The notes beneath the pieces are model-generated. The model saw only the letters and a program-made list of their open reading frames with translations. It was not told where the DNA came from and did no database searches. From JAKPAM01 sp047601745 (GTDB lineage Bacteria > Pseudomonadota > Gammaproteobacteria > Burkholderiales > Burkholderiaceae_E): a stretch of 64,000 bases of DNA. This document shows, one piece after another, positions 7,477 through 16,984 of this stretch (position 1 is its first letter; every line of letters begins with the position of its first letter). The position numbers and the translations under genes are program-made. The stretch spans positions 4,960,001 through 5,024,000 of the forward strand of contig JASGIS010000001.1 of the NCBI GenBank assembly GCA_047601745.1, read 5' to 3'.

Positions 7477-9567
7477 ATGGCGGCCCGGACCGCTCCCTCG
7501 GCCAGCACGACCGGCGGCCGTCGCGGCACCTCCTGGCTGGCGGCGCTCGACGAGTTGCGCACGCCGGTATGGGTCTTCGACATCGACCACCGGCGCGTGC
7601 ACTGGGCGAATCCGGCCGCGCTGGCCGTCTGGCGCGCTGCGTCGCTGGACGAGCTTCGCGCGCGCGACATGGGCGCGGACATGTCGGCCACGGTATCGGC
7701 GCGGCTCGCGCAATACCAGGCCGACTTCGTCAGCCATGGCGCGCGCTTCAACGAACAATGGACGTTGTACCCGGCCGGCAGACCGGTGTCGCTGCACGTG
7801 CATTACAGCGGCTTCGTGCTCGACGACGGACGCATGGCCATGCTCTGCGAAGGCCAGCCGATCGACGCCGAATCGCCCGAATCCCTGCGTTCGGTCGACG
7901 CGCTGCTGCACACGCCGATGGTGATCGGCCTGTACGACCTCGAAGGCCGGCCGTTGTACCGCAATCCGGCGGCGCGCGCGTCGGCCCGCGCCCCCGACGA
8001 GACGCTGGCCCAACGCTTCGCCGATCCCTGCGCGTTGCAGCGCCTGCTCGATCTGGTCGCCCGCGAAGGCCAGGCCACGTGGACGATGAAGGTCTATACC
8101 AGCGACGGCCAGCGCTGGCACGAAGTTTCGGCCCGGCGCCGGCTGGACGCCGCGACCGGCGAAGCAGCGCTGCTGATCAGCGAGGTCGACGTCACGCCGC
8201 TCAAGCACAGCGAGGCGCAGGCCCGTTTCCTGTCCGAACACGACGTACTCACCGGCCTGCCGAACCGCGGACGCGCGCAGCGCCATTTCGAGGAACTCGT
8301 GCAGCAGGTGCGGGCGATGTCGGCCGCGTCCGTGCAGCCCCCTCAGCAGGCGGCGCTGATCCTGATCGACCTGGACCGGTTCAAGGACATCAACGACACG
8401 CTGGGCCACGCGGCCGGCGACGAACTGCTGGTGGAGGTGGCGCGGCGCGCCCGGGCGATCGTGCGCCACAGCGACGTGGTCGCGCGCTTCGGCGGTGACG
8501 AGTTCCTGATCCTGCTCAGCGGCCCGGACCTGCGCAACGAGGTCGCCCGGATCCACCCGCGGCTGCGCAGCGCGCTGGCGCAGCCGTTCCAGTTGGCCGG
8601 CAGCCGCGTGCAGGTGTCGGCCACGGTCGGCGCCAGCGTGTTCCCCGACGACGGCGAGGACTTCGCGACGCTGCTGCAGCGCGCCGATCTGGCGATGTAC
8701 CAGGGCAAGGCCGGCGGACGCGACGCGCTGACTTTCTACCAGACCGGCTTGAGCGAGCAGTTGCACGCGCGCACCCGGCTCGAAGAAGAGCTGCGCCGGG
8801 CGCTGGCCTGCCACGAGTTCGAGCTGCATTATCAGCCGCGCGTGTGCGGCCCCGGACAACGCGTCGTCGGCGCCGAGGCCCTGGTGCGCTGGCGGCACCC
8901 GCAGCGAGGGCTGGTGATGCCGGGCGAGTTCATCCCGATCTGCGAGTCCACGGGCCTGGTCCGCGAGCTCGGACGCGAGGTGTTCGCGATGGCCGCCCGC
9001 CAGCAGGCCGCGTGGCTGCACGCCGGCAGGCGGCTGACGGTATCGGTCAACCTGTCGCCGCTCGAGTTCGCGTCGCCGGACCTGCTCGAAGCGCTGAAGA
9101 AGACGCTGGACGATACCGGCTGCCCGCCCGAGGTGCTGGAGCTGGAAATCACCGAGTCGATGCTGATCGGCGACGACGAACGCCTGATGCAGACGCTGCA
9201 CGGCCTGCGCGACCTGGGCCTGTCGATCGCGCTCGACGACTTCGGCACCGGTTATTCGAACCTCGCCTATCTGCAGCGCTTTCCGTTCGACATCGTCAAG
9301 ATCGACCGCAGCTTCGTTCAGGCCAAGGCCAGCGAACGGCCGCTGACCGAAGCCATCATCGGGTTGTGCCGCGCGATGCGCCTGCGGCCGGTGGCCGAGG
9401 GGGTCGAGACCGCCGCGCAGCACCAATGGCTGCGCGGGCTGGCGGTGGACGAGTTCCAGGGTTACCTGTTCTCGCCCCCGCTGCCGCCCGATCGCTTCGA
9501 AGCCTTGCTGGCGTCCGGATCGGACGCCGATGCCGCACCTATGCGGGCGCGCTCGCTGACCGCCTGA
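7477..9567 (+). CDS. PAS-GGDEF-EAL cyclic-di-GMP signalling protein
   Basis: 696 residues, no signal peptide or membrane segment. Two PAS-like sensory regions lie at about residues 20-130 and 145-240. The GGDEF domain follows (about 255-420) with an intact GGDEF at about 338 and the inhibitory I-site RHSD five residues before it. The EAL domain (about 430-690) keeps EALVRW, NLSPLEF, ELEITESM, DDFGTGYSNL, KIDRSF and VAEGVET, that is, the metal-binding and catalytic residues. Both activities are therefore possible. It is coupled to the GST gene by a 2-base gap, an unusual pairing. Confidence 0.93.
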   Translation: MAARTAPSASTTGGRRGTSWLAALDELRTPVWVFDIDHRRVHWANPAALAVWRAASLDELRARDMGADMSATVSARLAQYQADFVSHGARFNEQWTLYPAGRPVSLHVHYSGFVLDDGRMAMLCEGQPIDAESPESLRSVDALLHTPMVIGLYDLEGRPLYRNPAARASARAPDETLAQRFADPCALQRLLDLVAREGQATWTMKVYTSDGQRWHEVSARRRLDAATGEAALLISEVDVTPLKHSEAQARFLSEHDVLTGLPNRGRAQRHFEELVQQVRAMSAASVQPPQQAALILIDLDRFKDINDTLGHAAGDELLVEVARRARAIVRHSDVVARFGGDEFLILLSGPDLRNEVARIHPRLRSALAQPFQLAGSRVQVSATVGASVFPDDGEDFATLLQRADLAMYQGKAGGRDALTFYQTGLSEQLHARTRLEEELRRALACHEFELHYQPRVCGPGQRVVGAEALVRWRHPQRGLVMPGEFIPICESTGLVRELGREVFAMAARQQAAWLHAGRRLTVSVNLSPLEFASPDLLEALKKTLDDTGCPPEVLELEITESMLIGDDERLMQTLHGLRDLGLSIALDDFGTGYSNLAYLQRFPFDIVKIDRSFVQAKASERPLTEAIIGLCRAMRLRPVAEGVETAAQHQWLRGLAVDEFQGYLFSPPLPPDRFEALLASGSDADAAPMRARSLTA

Positions 9568-9676
9568 CCAAACCGCCGGGCCGGGTACCGATTGCTGCGG
9601 ACCGTTCCTGGTCAGCGCGTATGCGCTTCGCTATATTGATCGGCCGCATACCCCCCTTTGGAAAGGCACGACGCCC

Positions 9677-11152
9677 ATGGCCGAGACCCTCGCGATCACC
9701 GAAGTCACGCCCGAAGCGCTGCAGCGATTGCTCGATGCCCAGCGCGCCGCTCAGGCCGCCGACCCGATCCCCAGCGCCGCCACCCGCCGCGATCGCATGG
9801 ACCGGCTGGTCGCCGCGGTGCTCGAACACGCCACCGAACTGGCCAATGCACTGCACCAGGACTTCGGCAGCCGTCCGCCGACGACCTCGATGGAGTTGGA
9901 CATCCTGTCCGGCCTGGACACGATCGCTGCCACCCGCGAGCACCTCGAGGAGTGGATGGCGCCGACGCAGGTCCCCGCGGCGATGGACGGCGCGATTCCG
10001 ACCTTCATCCAGAACCGGCCCAAGGGCGTCGTCGGCGTCATCGGCCCGTGGAACTTCCCGGTCCTGCTCGTCTTCGTACCGACCATCGAAGCGCTCGCCG
10101 CCGGCAACCGGGTAATGATCAAGTTCTCCGATATGGCGCCGCGCGCCGGCGAGGTGTTCGCTCGTGCGGTGGCGTCGCGCATGCGCCCCGAAGAGGTCGT
10201 CGTCGTCAACGGCGGCGTGCAGACCGCCACCGCGTTCTCCGATCTGCGCTTCGATCACATCTTCTTCACCGGCTCGCCCAAGGTGGGGCGGATCGTCGGC
10301 GCGGCGGCCGGCAGGAACCTGGTCCCGGTCACGCTCGAACTGGGCGGCAAGAACCCGGCCATCGTCGCGCCCGATGCCGACGTCGCCGATGCCGCCGCCC
10401 GGATCGCCGCCGGCCGGCTGATCAACAACGGCCAGGTCTGCCTGTGCCCCGACTACGTGTTCGTACCCGAGTCGGCCAAGGACGTTTTCGTCGACGCTTA
10501 CCGCAAGGCGGTGCTCTCGCACTTCCCGACCTTCATCGACAATCCCGACGTGGTGTCGATCGTCAACGACGCCAACTTCGCGAGGGTCGCCGGACTGGTC
10601 GATGACGCGAAGAAAAAGGGCGCGACCGAAATCGTCATCGTGCCCGAAAAGGAGAAGGACCGCGTGCCCGATCCGGCGTCGCGCCGCCTGCCGCCGACGC
10701 TGCTGCTGAACACGCCGTCCGACGCGAAGATCCACGTCGAAGAAATCTTCGGGCCGGTGCTGGTGCTGCACACTTATGCCAACGTCGATGAGGCGATCGA
10801 CTACGCGGCCGCCGGCGAGCACCCGCTTTCATCGTACTGGTACGGCGCAGAGACCGACGACTTCCAGCGTTTCCTGCTGAAGACGACGTCGGGAGCCGTC
10901 TCCCGCAACGACACCGCACTGGCTTACCTGAACCATGCCGCGCCGTTCGGCGGCGTCGGAATGAGCGGATCGGGCGCTTATCACGGCAAGGCCGGATTCG
11001 ACACCTTCTCTCACCAGCGCCCGGTCGCGCAGAGCGAACTGCCGGTCGTGATCGCCAGCGCCCTGGTGGCGCCGCTCGCGCCCGACCGGGTCGAGAAGGT
11101 CGCCGCGGCAGCCGCGGCGGCGGCCGCGGCTGCCGTCGCCAGGCTGGGTTGA
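9677..11152 (+). CDS. Aldehyde dehydrogenase, coniferyl-aldehyde-dehydrogenase type
   Basis: 491 residues. The NAD(P)-dependent aldehyde dehydrogenase fold is complete: PWNFPVLL (Rossmann entry), FTGSPKVGR, the general base Glu in VTLELGGKNP, and the catalytic Cys in NNGQVCLCPDY, the form seen in class-3-like and coniferyl aldehyde dehydrogenases. The C-terminus ends in an alanine run (about 13 Ala) that is likely a flexible tail. A plausible SD (GGAAAGG) precedes the start. A second gene of the same subfamily lies at 43115-44536. The real aldehyde is unknown. Confidence 0.87.
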   Translation: MAETLAITEVTPEALQRLLDAQRAAQAADPIPSAATRRDRMDRLVAAVLEHATELANALHQDFGSRPPTTSMELDILSGLDTIAATREHLEEWMAPTQVPAAMDGAIPTFIQNRPKGVVGVIGPWNFPVLLVFVPTIEALAAGNRVMIKFSDMAPRAGEVFARAVASRMRPEEVVVVNGGVQTATAFSDLRFDHIFFTGSPKVGRIVGAAAGRNLVPVTLELGGKNPAIVAPDADVADAAARIAAGRLINNGQVCLCPDYVFVPESAKDVFVDAYRKAVLSHFPTFIDNPDVVSIVNDANFARVAGLVDDAKKKGATEIVIVPEKEKDRVPDPASRRLPPTLLLNTPSDAKIHVEEIFGPVLVLHTYANVDEAIDYAAAGEHPLSSYWYGAETDDFQRFLLKTTSGAVSRNDTALAYLNHAAPFGGVGMSGSGAYHGKAGFDTFSHQRPVAQSELPVVIASALVAPLAPDRVEKVAAAAAAAAAAAVARLG

Positions 11153-11157
11153 GCAGA

Positions 11158-12009
11158 TCAGGGGCGTAGGTTCTTCGGAACCACCGCCCGGAATCCCTCG
11201 CGAGCGCGCGTCAGCAGCGGGCGCTGGTCCTGGGCGGCGTAGACCACGCAGGCCGCATGCGAGAAGGCCGGCGCGCCCGGCACCGGAAAGAGCTCGCCGC
11301 GCTCGATGAAAGGCGCGACGATGCCGGCCCGAAAATAACCGGAGCCGCCGACCCTAAGGACATAGCTCAGCGCCAGCGGACCCAGCGAGATGCTGACCGG
11401 CGGGTGCGACCACTCCGGAAGCGCCGCCTGCAGGTTGAGCTGCATCTCCAGGCCCCAATCGACGTGCACGTAGCGCTCGGGGGTCGCCTGCCCCTCGCGA
11501 TCGGTGGTCACCATCACCAGCTTCTCCTCGACGAGCAGCTCGCGCACCAGGCCCGGCCGCGGGCTCGGGTTGTACAGCACCGCCAGATCGAGCGAGCCGT
11601 CGTCGATCCGGTCGAGCAGGCGCCGAGGCGCCTCGATGTCCGCGCGCAAGGCCACGGTCGGGCATTCGCGCTGCATCCAGATCAGCCAGTCGGCCAGCAG
11701 CGGATCCCAGATCGAGGATTCGGCGCCGACGTGCAGCCCCTCCTCGCGCCCGGCCGGCAGCACGACCTGCTGACGCGCCCGCTCCCAGTTCTGGACGAGA
11801 CTGGTCGCATGGCGAACGAAGCGCTCGCCTTCGACGGTCAGGCGCGCGCCCGCCTTGTTGCGCACGAAGAGCGGCCGCCCCAACTGCTGCTCCAGGCCGC
11901 GGATCCGCGCACTGACGGCGGTCTGCGTGATGTGCAGGCGCTCGGCGGCGGCGACGAAGCTGCCGCTCGAAACGATCTCGAGAAAGGTGCGTGCGGTTTC
12001 TATGTCCAT
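11158..12009 (-). CDS. LysR-family transcriptional regulator
   Basis: 283 residues. The winged helix-turn-helix at residues 1-60 (ARTFLEIVSSGSFVAAAERLHITQTAVSARIRGLEQQLG) is followed by a periplasmic-binding-protein-like effector domain from about residue 90. It is divergent from the sulfite reductase operon across 168 bases that hold an AT-rich palindrome, so control of cysJI is likely by position. It lacks clear identity with CysB itself. It ends 5 bases from the aldehyde dehydrogenase stop (convergent). Confidence 0.87.
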   Translation of the reverse strand: MDIETARTFLEIVSSGSFVAAAERLHITQTAVSARIRGLEQQLGRPLFVRNKAGARLTVEGERFVRHATSLVQNWERARQQVVLPAGREEGLHVGAESSIWDPLLADWLIWMQRECPTVALRADIEAPRRLLDRIDDGSLDLAVLYNPSPRPGLVRELLVEEKLVMVTTDREGQATPERYVHVDWGLEMQLNLQAALPEWSHPPVSISLGPLALSYVLRVGGSGYFRAGIVAPFIERGELFPVPGAPAFSHAACVVYAAQDQRPLLTRAREGFRAVVPKNLRP

Positions 12010-12039
12010 TTCATATAAGCAAATCTATTTTCATTCATA

Positions 12040-12052
12040 GCAAATTATTTGC
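12040..12052. promoter_or_regulatory. Palindrome between LysR gene and cysJ
   Basis: GCAAAT-T-ATTTGC, perfect 6-bp arms, in an AT-rich patch of about 50 bases 31 bp upstream of the LysR start. The patch also holds a second AAGCAAAT element at 12017-12024. It has the T-N11-A character of LysR sites. Binding by the adjacent regulator is inferred. Confidence 0.5.
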
Positions 12053-12177
12053 CGTCAAACGGCAGGCTAATTCGTTTGCCTCGATGCAATGCCCACCGCA
12101 TCATCGCAGTCCTCGATTTTCCACGACTGGAGAACGGGCAGCGGCTTCGTCCGCGATGCCCTTCCAGCGCCTTCTCG

Positions 12178-14067
12178 ATGAATCCTTCCAATCTCCGTGG
12201 ACCGGCACTCGACGACGCGCAATGGGCGCAGGTCCGAAGCCTGGCCGACTCCCTCGATCCGCAGCAACTTAGTTGGTTGAGCGGTTTTCTCGCCGGCGTC
12301 GTCCACGGCCGCCGGCCCGGCACGGTCCCGCTCGGCGCCGGCCCGTCGGCTGCGAGCGCGCAAGCCGCCGTCGACGCGATCGCGGCCGCCTCCGACGACG
12401 AGGCCTGGGCCGTCATCCATGCGAGCGAAACCGGCAACAGCGCCGAGATCGCCCGCCAGTTGGGAAGCCGCCTGAGCGCGGCCGGCCGGCCGGTCCGCGT
12501 CCTCGACGTCGCCGACGTCAAACCCCGGCAACTGGCGCAATGGCGCACGGTGCTCGTCGTCGCCAGCACGCACGGCGACGGCGATCCGCCGCAGTCGGCG
12601 ATGGGCTTCTTCGAGTTTCTCGACGGACGCAAGGCGCCGCGGCTGGAAAGGCTGCGTTATGCGGTGCTGGCGCTCGGCGACTCGACTTATCAGCAGTTCT
12701 GCGCGACCGGCCGGCGCATCGACGAACGCCTGTCGGCCCTCGGCGGCGAGCGCCTGCTGCCGCGCGTCGATTGCGACGTCGACTATGAGGGACCTGCGGC
12801 AGCCTGGATCGCGACGCTGGTCGAAAAGCTGGCCGGCGCCGATGCCCGCACGGGCGGGGACACCGAACGCGGCGCGGTGCGCATCGACGGCACGAGCGTC
12901 ACCACCCGCGCGGCGGACGTCCACGCCGAGACGGCCGCGAAGGCCGACCGGCAGCACCCGGCGAGCGCACGCGTGCTCGACAACCTGGTATTGACCGGGC
13001 GCGGCTCGTCCAAGGAGGTCCGGCACATCGAGCTGTCGATCGATGAGGCGGCGCTGCCTTATCGACCGGGCGACGCGCTCGGGCTGATCGTCCCGAACGA
13101 TCCGGCGCTGATCGAAGCGCTGCTCGACGCGACGCGCTTATCGGGCGATGCGCGAGTCGAACTCAAGGGCCGGTCGATGCCGCTCGCGCAAGCGCTCGCC
13201 ACCGAACTGGACATCGTCAACGTGGCGCCGCGTTTCCTCGAATACTGGTCACGGCAGGCCCGCGCGCCGGCCCTCGCGGAACTGGCCGCCCCCGAGCGCG
13301 GCGCCGATCGGCACGCGTTCGCGCGGACCCATCATCTGATCGACGTCGTCCGCCGTTTCCCCGCCGCAGAGCTCGATGCCGACAACTGGGCTTCGGCCCT
13401 CAGGCCCTTGCAGCCCCGGCTCTATTCGATCGCCTCGAGCGCGGCCGCCGTACCGGGCGAAGTGCACCTGACCGTCGCCGGCGTCCGCTATGAACTGTTC
13501 GGCGAACCTCGACAGGGCGTGGCGTCGGGCTTTCTCGGCAACCGCGCCGGCCCGGACGCGGAGCTGTCCGTCTACGTGCAACCGGCACCGCATTTCCGCC
13601 TGCCGGCCGACGATGCGCCGATCATCATGATCGGCGCGGGCACCGGCATCGCCCCTTATCGGGCGTTCCTGCAGGAGCGCGAAGCGCGCGGCGCATCGGG
13701 GCGCGCGTGGCTGTTCTTCGGCGAACGCCGGTTCCGCACCGACTTCCTCTACCAGACCGAATGGCAGGGCTGGCTCAAGGACGGGCTGCTCGATCGGATG
13801 GACGTCGCGTTCTCGCGGGACGGCGGCACGGACGGCGGCAAGACCTATGTGTGGCACCGCCTGCTCGAACGGGCGCGCGACGTTCATGATTGGCTCGAAC
13901 AGGGCGCTTGCCTCTACGTGTGCGGAGACGCCACGCAGATGGCCCCCGATGTGCACCGCGCCCTCGGCACCGTCGTCGCCGGGCAGCGCGGCTGTGATGC
14001 CGAAGGCGCCCAGGCCTATCTGCGCCAGTTGCAGGAAACCCACCGCTATCAACGAGACGTGTACTGA
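12178..14067 (+). CDS. cysJ: Sulfite reductase (NADPH) flavoprotein, CysJ-like
   Basis: 629 residues from ATG 12178. A flavodoxin-like FMN domain has the loop HASETGNSAE at about residue 81 and STHGDGDPP. An FAD-binding ferredoxin reductase-like domain follows with RLYSIASS at about 414, then the NADPH domain with GAGTGIAPYRAF at about 486, ending in the family C-terminus RYQRDVY. It transfers electrons from NADPH to the hemoprotein encoded 3 bases downstream. An in-frame TTG far upstream (12049) would lengthen it, but that extension resembles nothing and overlaps the palindrome. Confidence 0.9.
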   Translation: MNPSNLRGPALDDAQWAQVRSLADSLDPQQLSWLSGFLAGVVHGRRPGTVPLGAGPSAASAQAAVDAIAAASDDEAWAVIHASETGNSAEIARQLGSRLSAAGRPVRVLDVADVKPRQLAQWRTVLVVASTHGDGDPPQSAMGFFEFLDGRKAPRLERLRYAVLALGDSTYQQFCATGRRIDERLSALGGERLLPRVDCDVDYEGPAAAWIATLVEKLAGADARTGGDTERGAVRIDGTSVTTRAADVHAETAAKADRQHPASARVLDNLVLTGRGSSKEVRHIELSIDEAALPYRPGDALGLIVPNDPALIEALLDATRLSGDARVELKGRSMPLAQALATELDIVNVAPRFLEYWSRQARAPALAELAAPERGADRHAFARTHHLIDVVRRFPAAELDADNWASALRPLQPRLYSIASSAAAVPGEVHLTVAGVRYELFGEPRQGVASGFLGNRAGPDAELSVYVQPAPHFRLPADDAPIIMIGAGTGIAPYRAFLQEREARGASGRAWLFFGERRFRTDFLYQTEWQGWLKDGLLDRMDVAFSRDGGTDGGKTYVWHRLLERARDVHDWLEQGACLYVCGDATQMAPDVHRALGTVVAGQRGCDAEGAQAYLRQLQETHRYQRDVY

Positions 14068-14070
14068 CGC

Positions 14071-15843
14071 ATGGATTCGCTCACCACCCCCAACCGCTCG
14101 GCCGGCCCGGACCGCAGCCGCGACCTGAGCCAGCCGCTCGAACGGCTCGGCGCCGACGAACGCCTGAAAGCGGGCAGCGATCAACTGCGCGGCGGGATCT
14201 CGCAGAGCCTGCTCGATCGCATCACCGGCGCGGTCACCGAAAGCGACACCAAGCTGATGAAGTTCCATGGCATCTATCAGCAGGACGATCGCGACCTGCG
14301 CGAAGAGCGGCGCCGCCAGAAGCTCGAACCGGCCTACCAGTTCATGATCCGCGTGCGCATGCCCGGCGGCGTCTGCACGGTCGAGCAATGGCTGAAGCTC
14401 GACGAACTGGCGCGCGCCCACGGCGGTGATTCGCTGCGCATCACCACTCGCGGCACGATCCAGTTCCACTGGGTGCTGAAGGACGCGCTGCGCCCGACGC
14501 TGCAAGGCCTGCACGAAGTCCTGCTCGACACGATCGCCGCCTGCGGCGACGATGCGCGCGGCGTCGTCTGCTCGATCACCCCGGAGCTGTCGGCCGTGCA
14601 CGACGAAGTCTGGGCGATCGCCAAGGCGACCAGCGACCATGCGATCCCGCGCATGCGCGCGTACCACGAGATCTGGTACGGCGAGGAACGGATCGCGAGC
14701 TCCGAAGGTCCGGAAGAACCGTTCTACGGCGCGACCTACCTGCCGCGCAAGTTCAAGATCGGCTTCGTGATCCCGCCGATCAACGACATCGACGTCTATG
14801 CGCAGGACCTGGGCTTCATCGCGATCGTCGACGGTAAGCGCCTGCTCGGTTTCAACGTCGCCATCGGCGGCGGCCTCGGCCAGACCGACCGCGACGCCGG
14901 CACCTGGCCGCGCCTGGCCGACGTGATCGGCTTCATTCCGGCCGATCGGGTGATCGCGACCTGCGATGCGGTGATGGGCGTGCAGCGCGACCACGGCGAT
15001 CGCCGCAACCGCGCCCATGCCCGCTTCAAGTACACGATCGACGACAACGGACTGCCGTGGGTCAAGGCCGAGATCGAGAAACGGCTGGGCACGCCGCTCG
15101 CGCCGGCGCGCGCCTTCGAGTTCACGTCCAATGGCGATCGTCCGGGCTGGCAGCAGGACGAGACCGGATGCTGGCACGCGACGCTGCTGATCCCGACCGG
15201 CCGCATCGTCAATCGACCCGACCGGCCCTGGCTGGACGGCCTGCGCGAAGTGGCGCGGCAGCATCGCGGCACGTTCAGATTGACGACCAATCAGAACCTG
15301 GTGATCTCCGGCATCCGGTCCGAGGACCGTCCGGCCATCGAACGGATTCTCGAAGCCCACGGCCTGCTCGGCTGGCACCACGAGTCGGCGCTGCGCCGCG
15401 CCGCGCTGGCCTGCGTCGCGTTCCCGACCTGCGGCCTGGCGATGGCCGAAAGCGAACGCTTCCTGCCCAAGCTGCTCGATCAGCTCGATCCGATCCTGGC
15501 TCGCCACGGCCTGGCCGACGAGCCGATCACGTTGCGGGTCAGCGGCTGCCCGAACGGCTGCTCGCGCCCCTACATCGCCGAGATCGCGCTGACAGGCCGG
15601 GCGCCCGGGCGCTACAACCTGTATCTGGGCGGCGGTTTTCACGGCCAGCGGCTCGGCCGGCTGTACCTGGAAAACGTCCCCGAAGCGCGGATACTGGAGA
15701 CGCTGGACAGGACGCTCGGCCGCTATGCGCGCGAGCGTCGGACCGGCGAACGATTCGGCGATTTCCTGATCCGCGTCGGTTACGTGACGCCGGTCACCGA
15801 CGGCCCGAACTTCAACCTGCCCAACGAGGATCGGGCCGGCTGA
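14071..15843 (+). CDS. cysI: Sulfite reductase hemoprotein, CysI-like
   Basis: 590 residues, close to the usual length. It has the duplicated ferredoxin-like/siroheme fold and the four Cys ligands of the siroheme-[4Fe-4S] centre: C448 and C454 (CVAFPTC), C493 and C497 (CPNGC). Substrate-binding basic residues appear in LRITTRGTIQFH. It catalyses six-electron reduction of sulfite to sulfide in assimilatory sulfur metabolism with the flavoprotein encoded just upstream. No cysG or cysH is in the window. Confidence 0.94.
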   Translation: MDSLTTPNRSAGPDRSRDLSQPLERLGADERLKAGSDQLRGGISQSLLDRITGAVTESDTKLMKFHGIYQQDDRDLREERRRQKLEPAYQFMIRVRMPGGVCTVEQWLKLDELARAHGGDSLRITTRGTIQFHWVLKDALRPTLQGLHEVLLDTIAACGDDARGVVCSITPELSAVHDEVWAIAKATSDHAIPRMRAYHEIWYGEERIASSEGPEEPFYGATYLPRKFKIGFVIPPINDIDVYAQDLGFIAIVDGKRLLGFNVAIGGGLGQTDRDAGTWPRLADVIGFIPADRVIATCDAVMGVQRDHGDRRNRAHARFKYTIDDNGLPWVKAEIEKRLGTPLAPARAFEFTSNGDRPGWQQDETGCWHATLLIPTGRIVNRPDRPWLDGLREVARQHRGTFRLTTNQNLVISGIRSEDRPAIERILEAHGLLGWHHESALRRAALACVAFPTCGLAMAESERFLPKLLDQLDPILARHGLADEPITLRVSGCPNGCSRPYIAEIALTGRAPGRYNLYLGGGFHGQRLGRLYLENVPEARILETLDRTLGRYARERRTGERFGDFLIRVGYVTPVTDGPNFNLPNEDRAG

Positions 15844-15878
15844 CCCTGATCGGGGCCGCCGGCCCTTCGGATTCAACC

Positions 15879-15892
15879 GTCCTCGCGAGGAC
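15879..15892 (+). terminator. Weak hairpin after cysI
   Basis: GTCCT-CGCG-AGGAC is followed by ACTTTT. The stem is only 5 bp and the T-run 4, so it is a weak terminator or a processing site between cysI and the peroxiredoxin gene. Confidence 0.3.
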
Positions 15893-15914
15893 ACTTTTCA
15901 TCGGAGCATCCATC

Positions 15915-16553
15915 ATGAGTCTGCTGTTGGGCGACATCGCCCCGGATTTCGAACAAGACACTTCGATCGGCCGGATCCGCTTCCACGACTGGGCCGACGA
16001 CTCCTGGGTCGTGCTGTTCTCCCATCCCGCCGATTTCACGCCGGTCTGCACGACCGAACTCGGACTCACCGGCAAGCTGAAGCAGGATTTCGACAAGCGC
16101 AACGTCAAGGCGATCGCGCTGTCGGTCGACGATGCCGAGTCGCATCTGAACTGGATCAAGGACATCGAAGACACCCAGAAGACCGTGGTCGGCTTCCCGA
16201 TCATCGCCGACAAGGACCGCACGGTCGCCAAGCTGTACGACATGATCCACCCGGAGCAATCCGACACCGTGACCGTGCGGACCGTGTTCATCATCGATCC
16301 GAACAAGAAGCTGCGGCTGAACCTGACTTATCCGCTGAACGTCGGCCGCAACTTCGACGAGATCCTGCGCGTCCTCGACGCCCTGCAACTGAGCGACAGG
16401 TATGGTTGCGCGACGCCCGGCAACTGGCGGCCCGGGGACGACGTCGTCATTCCCCCGTCGATCCAGGACGAGAACGTGATCCGCGAGAAGTTCCCCAAGG
16501 GCTACAAGGCCCTGCGCCCTTATCTGCGCCTGACGCCCTCGCCCGATCGTTGA
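15915..16553 (+). CDS. 1-Cys peroxiredoxin (Prx6 type)
   Basis: 212 residues. The peroxidatic Cys45 is in HPADFTPVCTTE, the Prx6-class signature; there is no resolving Cys in the position expected for 2-Cys enzymes. The long C-terminal dimerisation arm (GCATPGNWRPGDDVVIPPSI) is present. It reduces peroxides in the cytosol with an external thiol donor. It lies 72 bp after cysI, possibly in the same transcript. Confidence 0.93.
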   Translation: MSLLLGDIAPDFEQDTSIGRIRFHDWADDSWVVLFSHPADFTPVCTTELGLTGKLKQDFDKRNVKAIALSVDDAESHLNWIKDIEDTQKTVVGFPIIADKDRTVAKLYDMIHPEQSDTVTVRTVFIIDPNKKLRLNLTYPLNVGRNFDEILRVLDALQLSDRYGCATPGNWRPGDDVVIPPSIQDENVIREKFPKGYKALRPYLRLTPSPDR

Positions 16554-16584
16554 AGCGACGTGCATCGCCGCAGGCCCCGGCGCG

Positions 16585-16605
16585 GGAAGCTCCCCACGAG
16601 CTTCC
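16585..16605. terminator. Hairpin between convergent genes
   Basis: GGAAGCTC and GAGCTTCC, 8-bp perfect arms with loop CCCAC, between the convergent peroxiredoxin and DUF3325 genes. No clear T-run follows on either strand, so it is a candidate bidirectional terminator only. Confidence 0.4.
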
Positions 16606-16663
16606 TCATCGCGCGGGTCTGCGGCGGCGGCGTGCCTCGCGCATTCACCCTATCCCGCCCCCG

Positions 16664-16984
16664 TCAGGCGACCCAGGCCAGCGCGCGCAACCAGCGCGGA
16701 CGCCAGGCCAGCGCCAGGGTCACGGCCAGCGCCGAAGCCGTCACGACCATTACCCACACCAGCGCCGCCATCGACGCGTGGTCGGTTCGCAGGCACAACG
16801 CCAGCGAAACCGCCAGGCCGAGCACGCCGAGCCCACGCAGACGCAGCGCCGTCCCGGGCGACGGCGCCTGGCCGCGAACCTGCTGCCAATGAACGTCCAT
16901 CGCCAGCGCCAGCCAGCCCATGCCGGCCACCCCCGCGATCACCGCGCCGAGCAACGGCCACACCGCAGCGGCGCCCTCAAGCAT
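16664..16984 (-). CDS. DUF3325 small membrane protein
   Basis: 106 residues with three hydrophobic segments (WPLLGAVIAGVAGMGWLALAM, LGVLGLAVSLALCL, MAALVWVMVVTASALAVTLALA). It matches the DUF3325 family by size, topology and position. It overlaps the 3' end of the PepSY gene by 8 bases, so it is translationally coupled. DUF3325 genes usually travel with PepSY-TM and DUF3649 genes beside siderophore receptors; a function in ferric-siderophore reduction or release is inferred only from that company. Confidence 0.75.
   Translation of the reverse strand: MLEGAAAVWPLLGAVIAGVAGMGWLALAMDVHWQQVRGQAPSPGTALRLRGLGVLGLAVSLALCLRTDHASMAALVWVMVVTASALAVTLALAWRPRWLRALAWVA

Noticed and set aside
13249..15894. 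881-codon minus-strand open frame over cysJI
   Set aside because: Antisense shadow of well-supported sulfite reductase genes.
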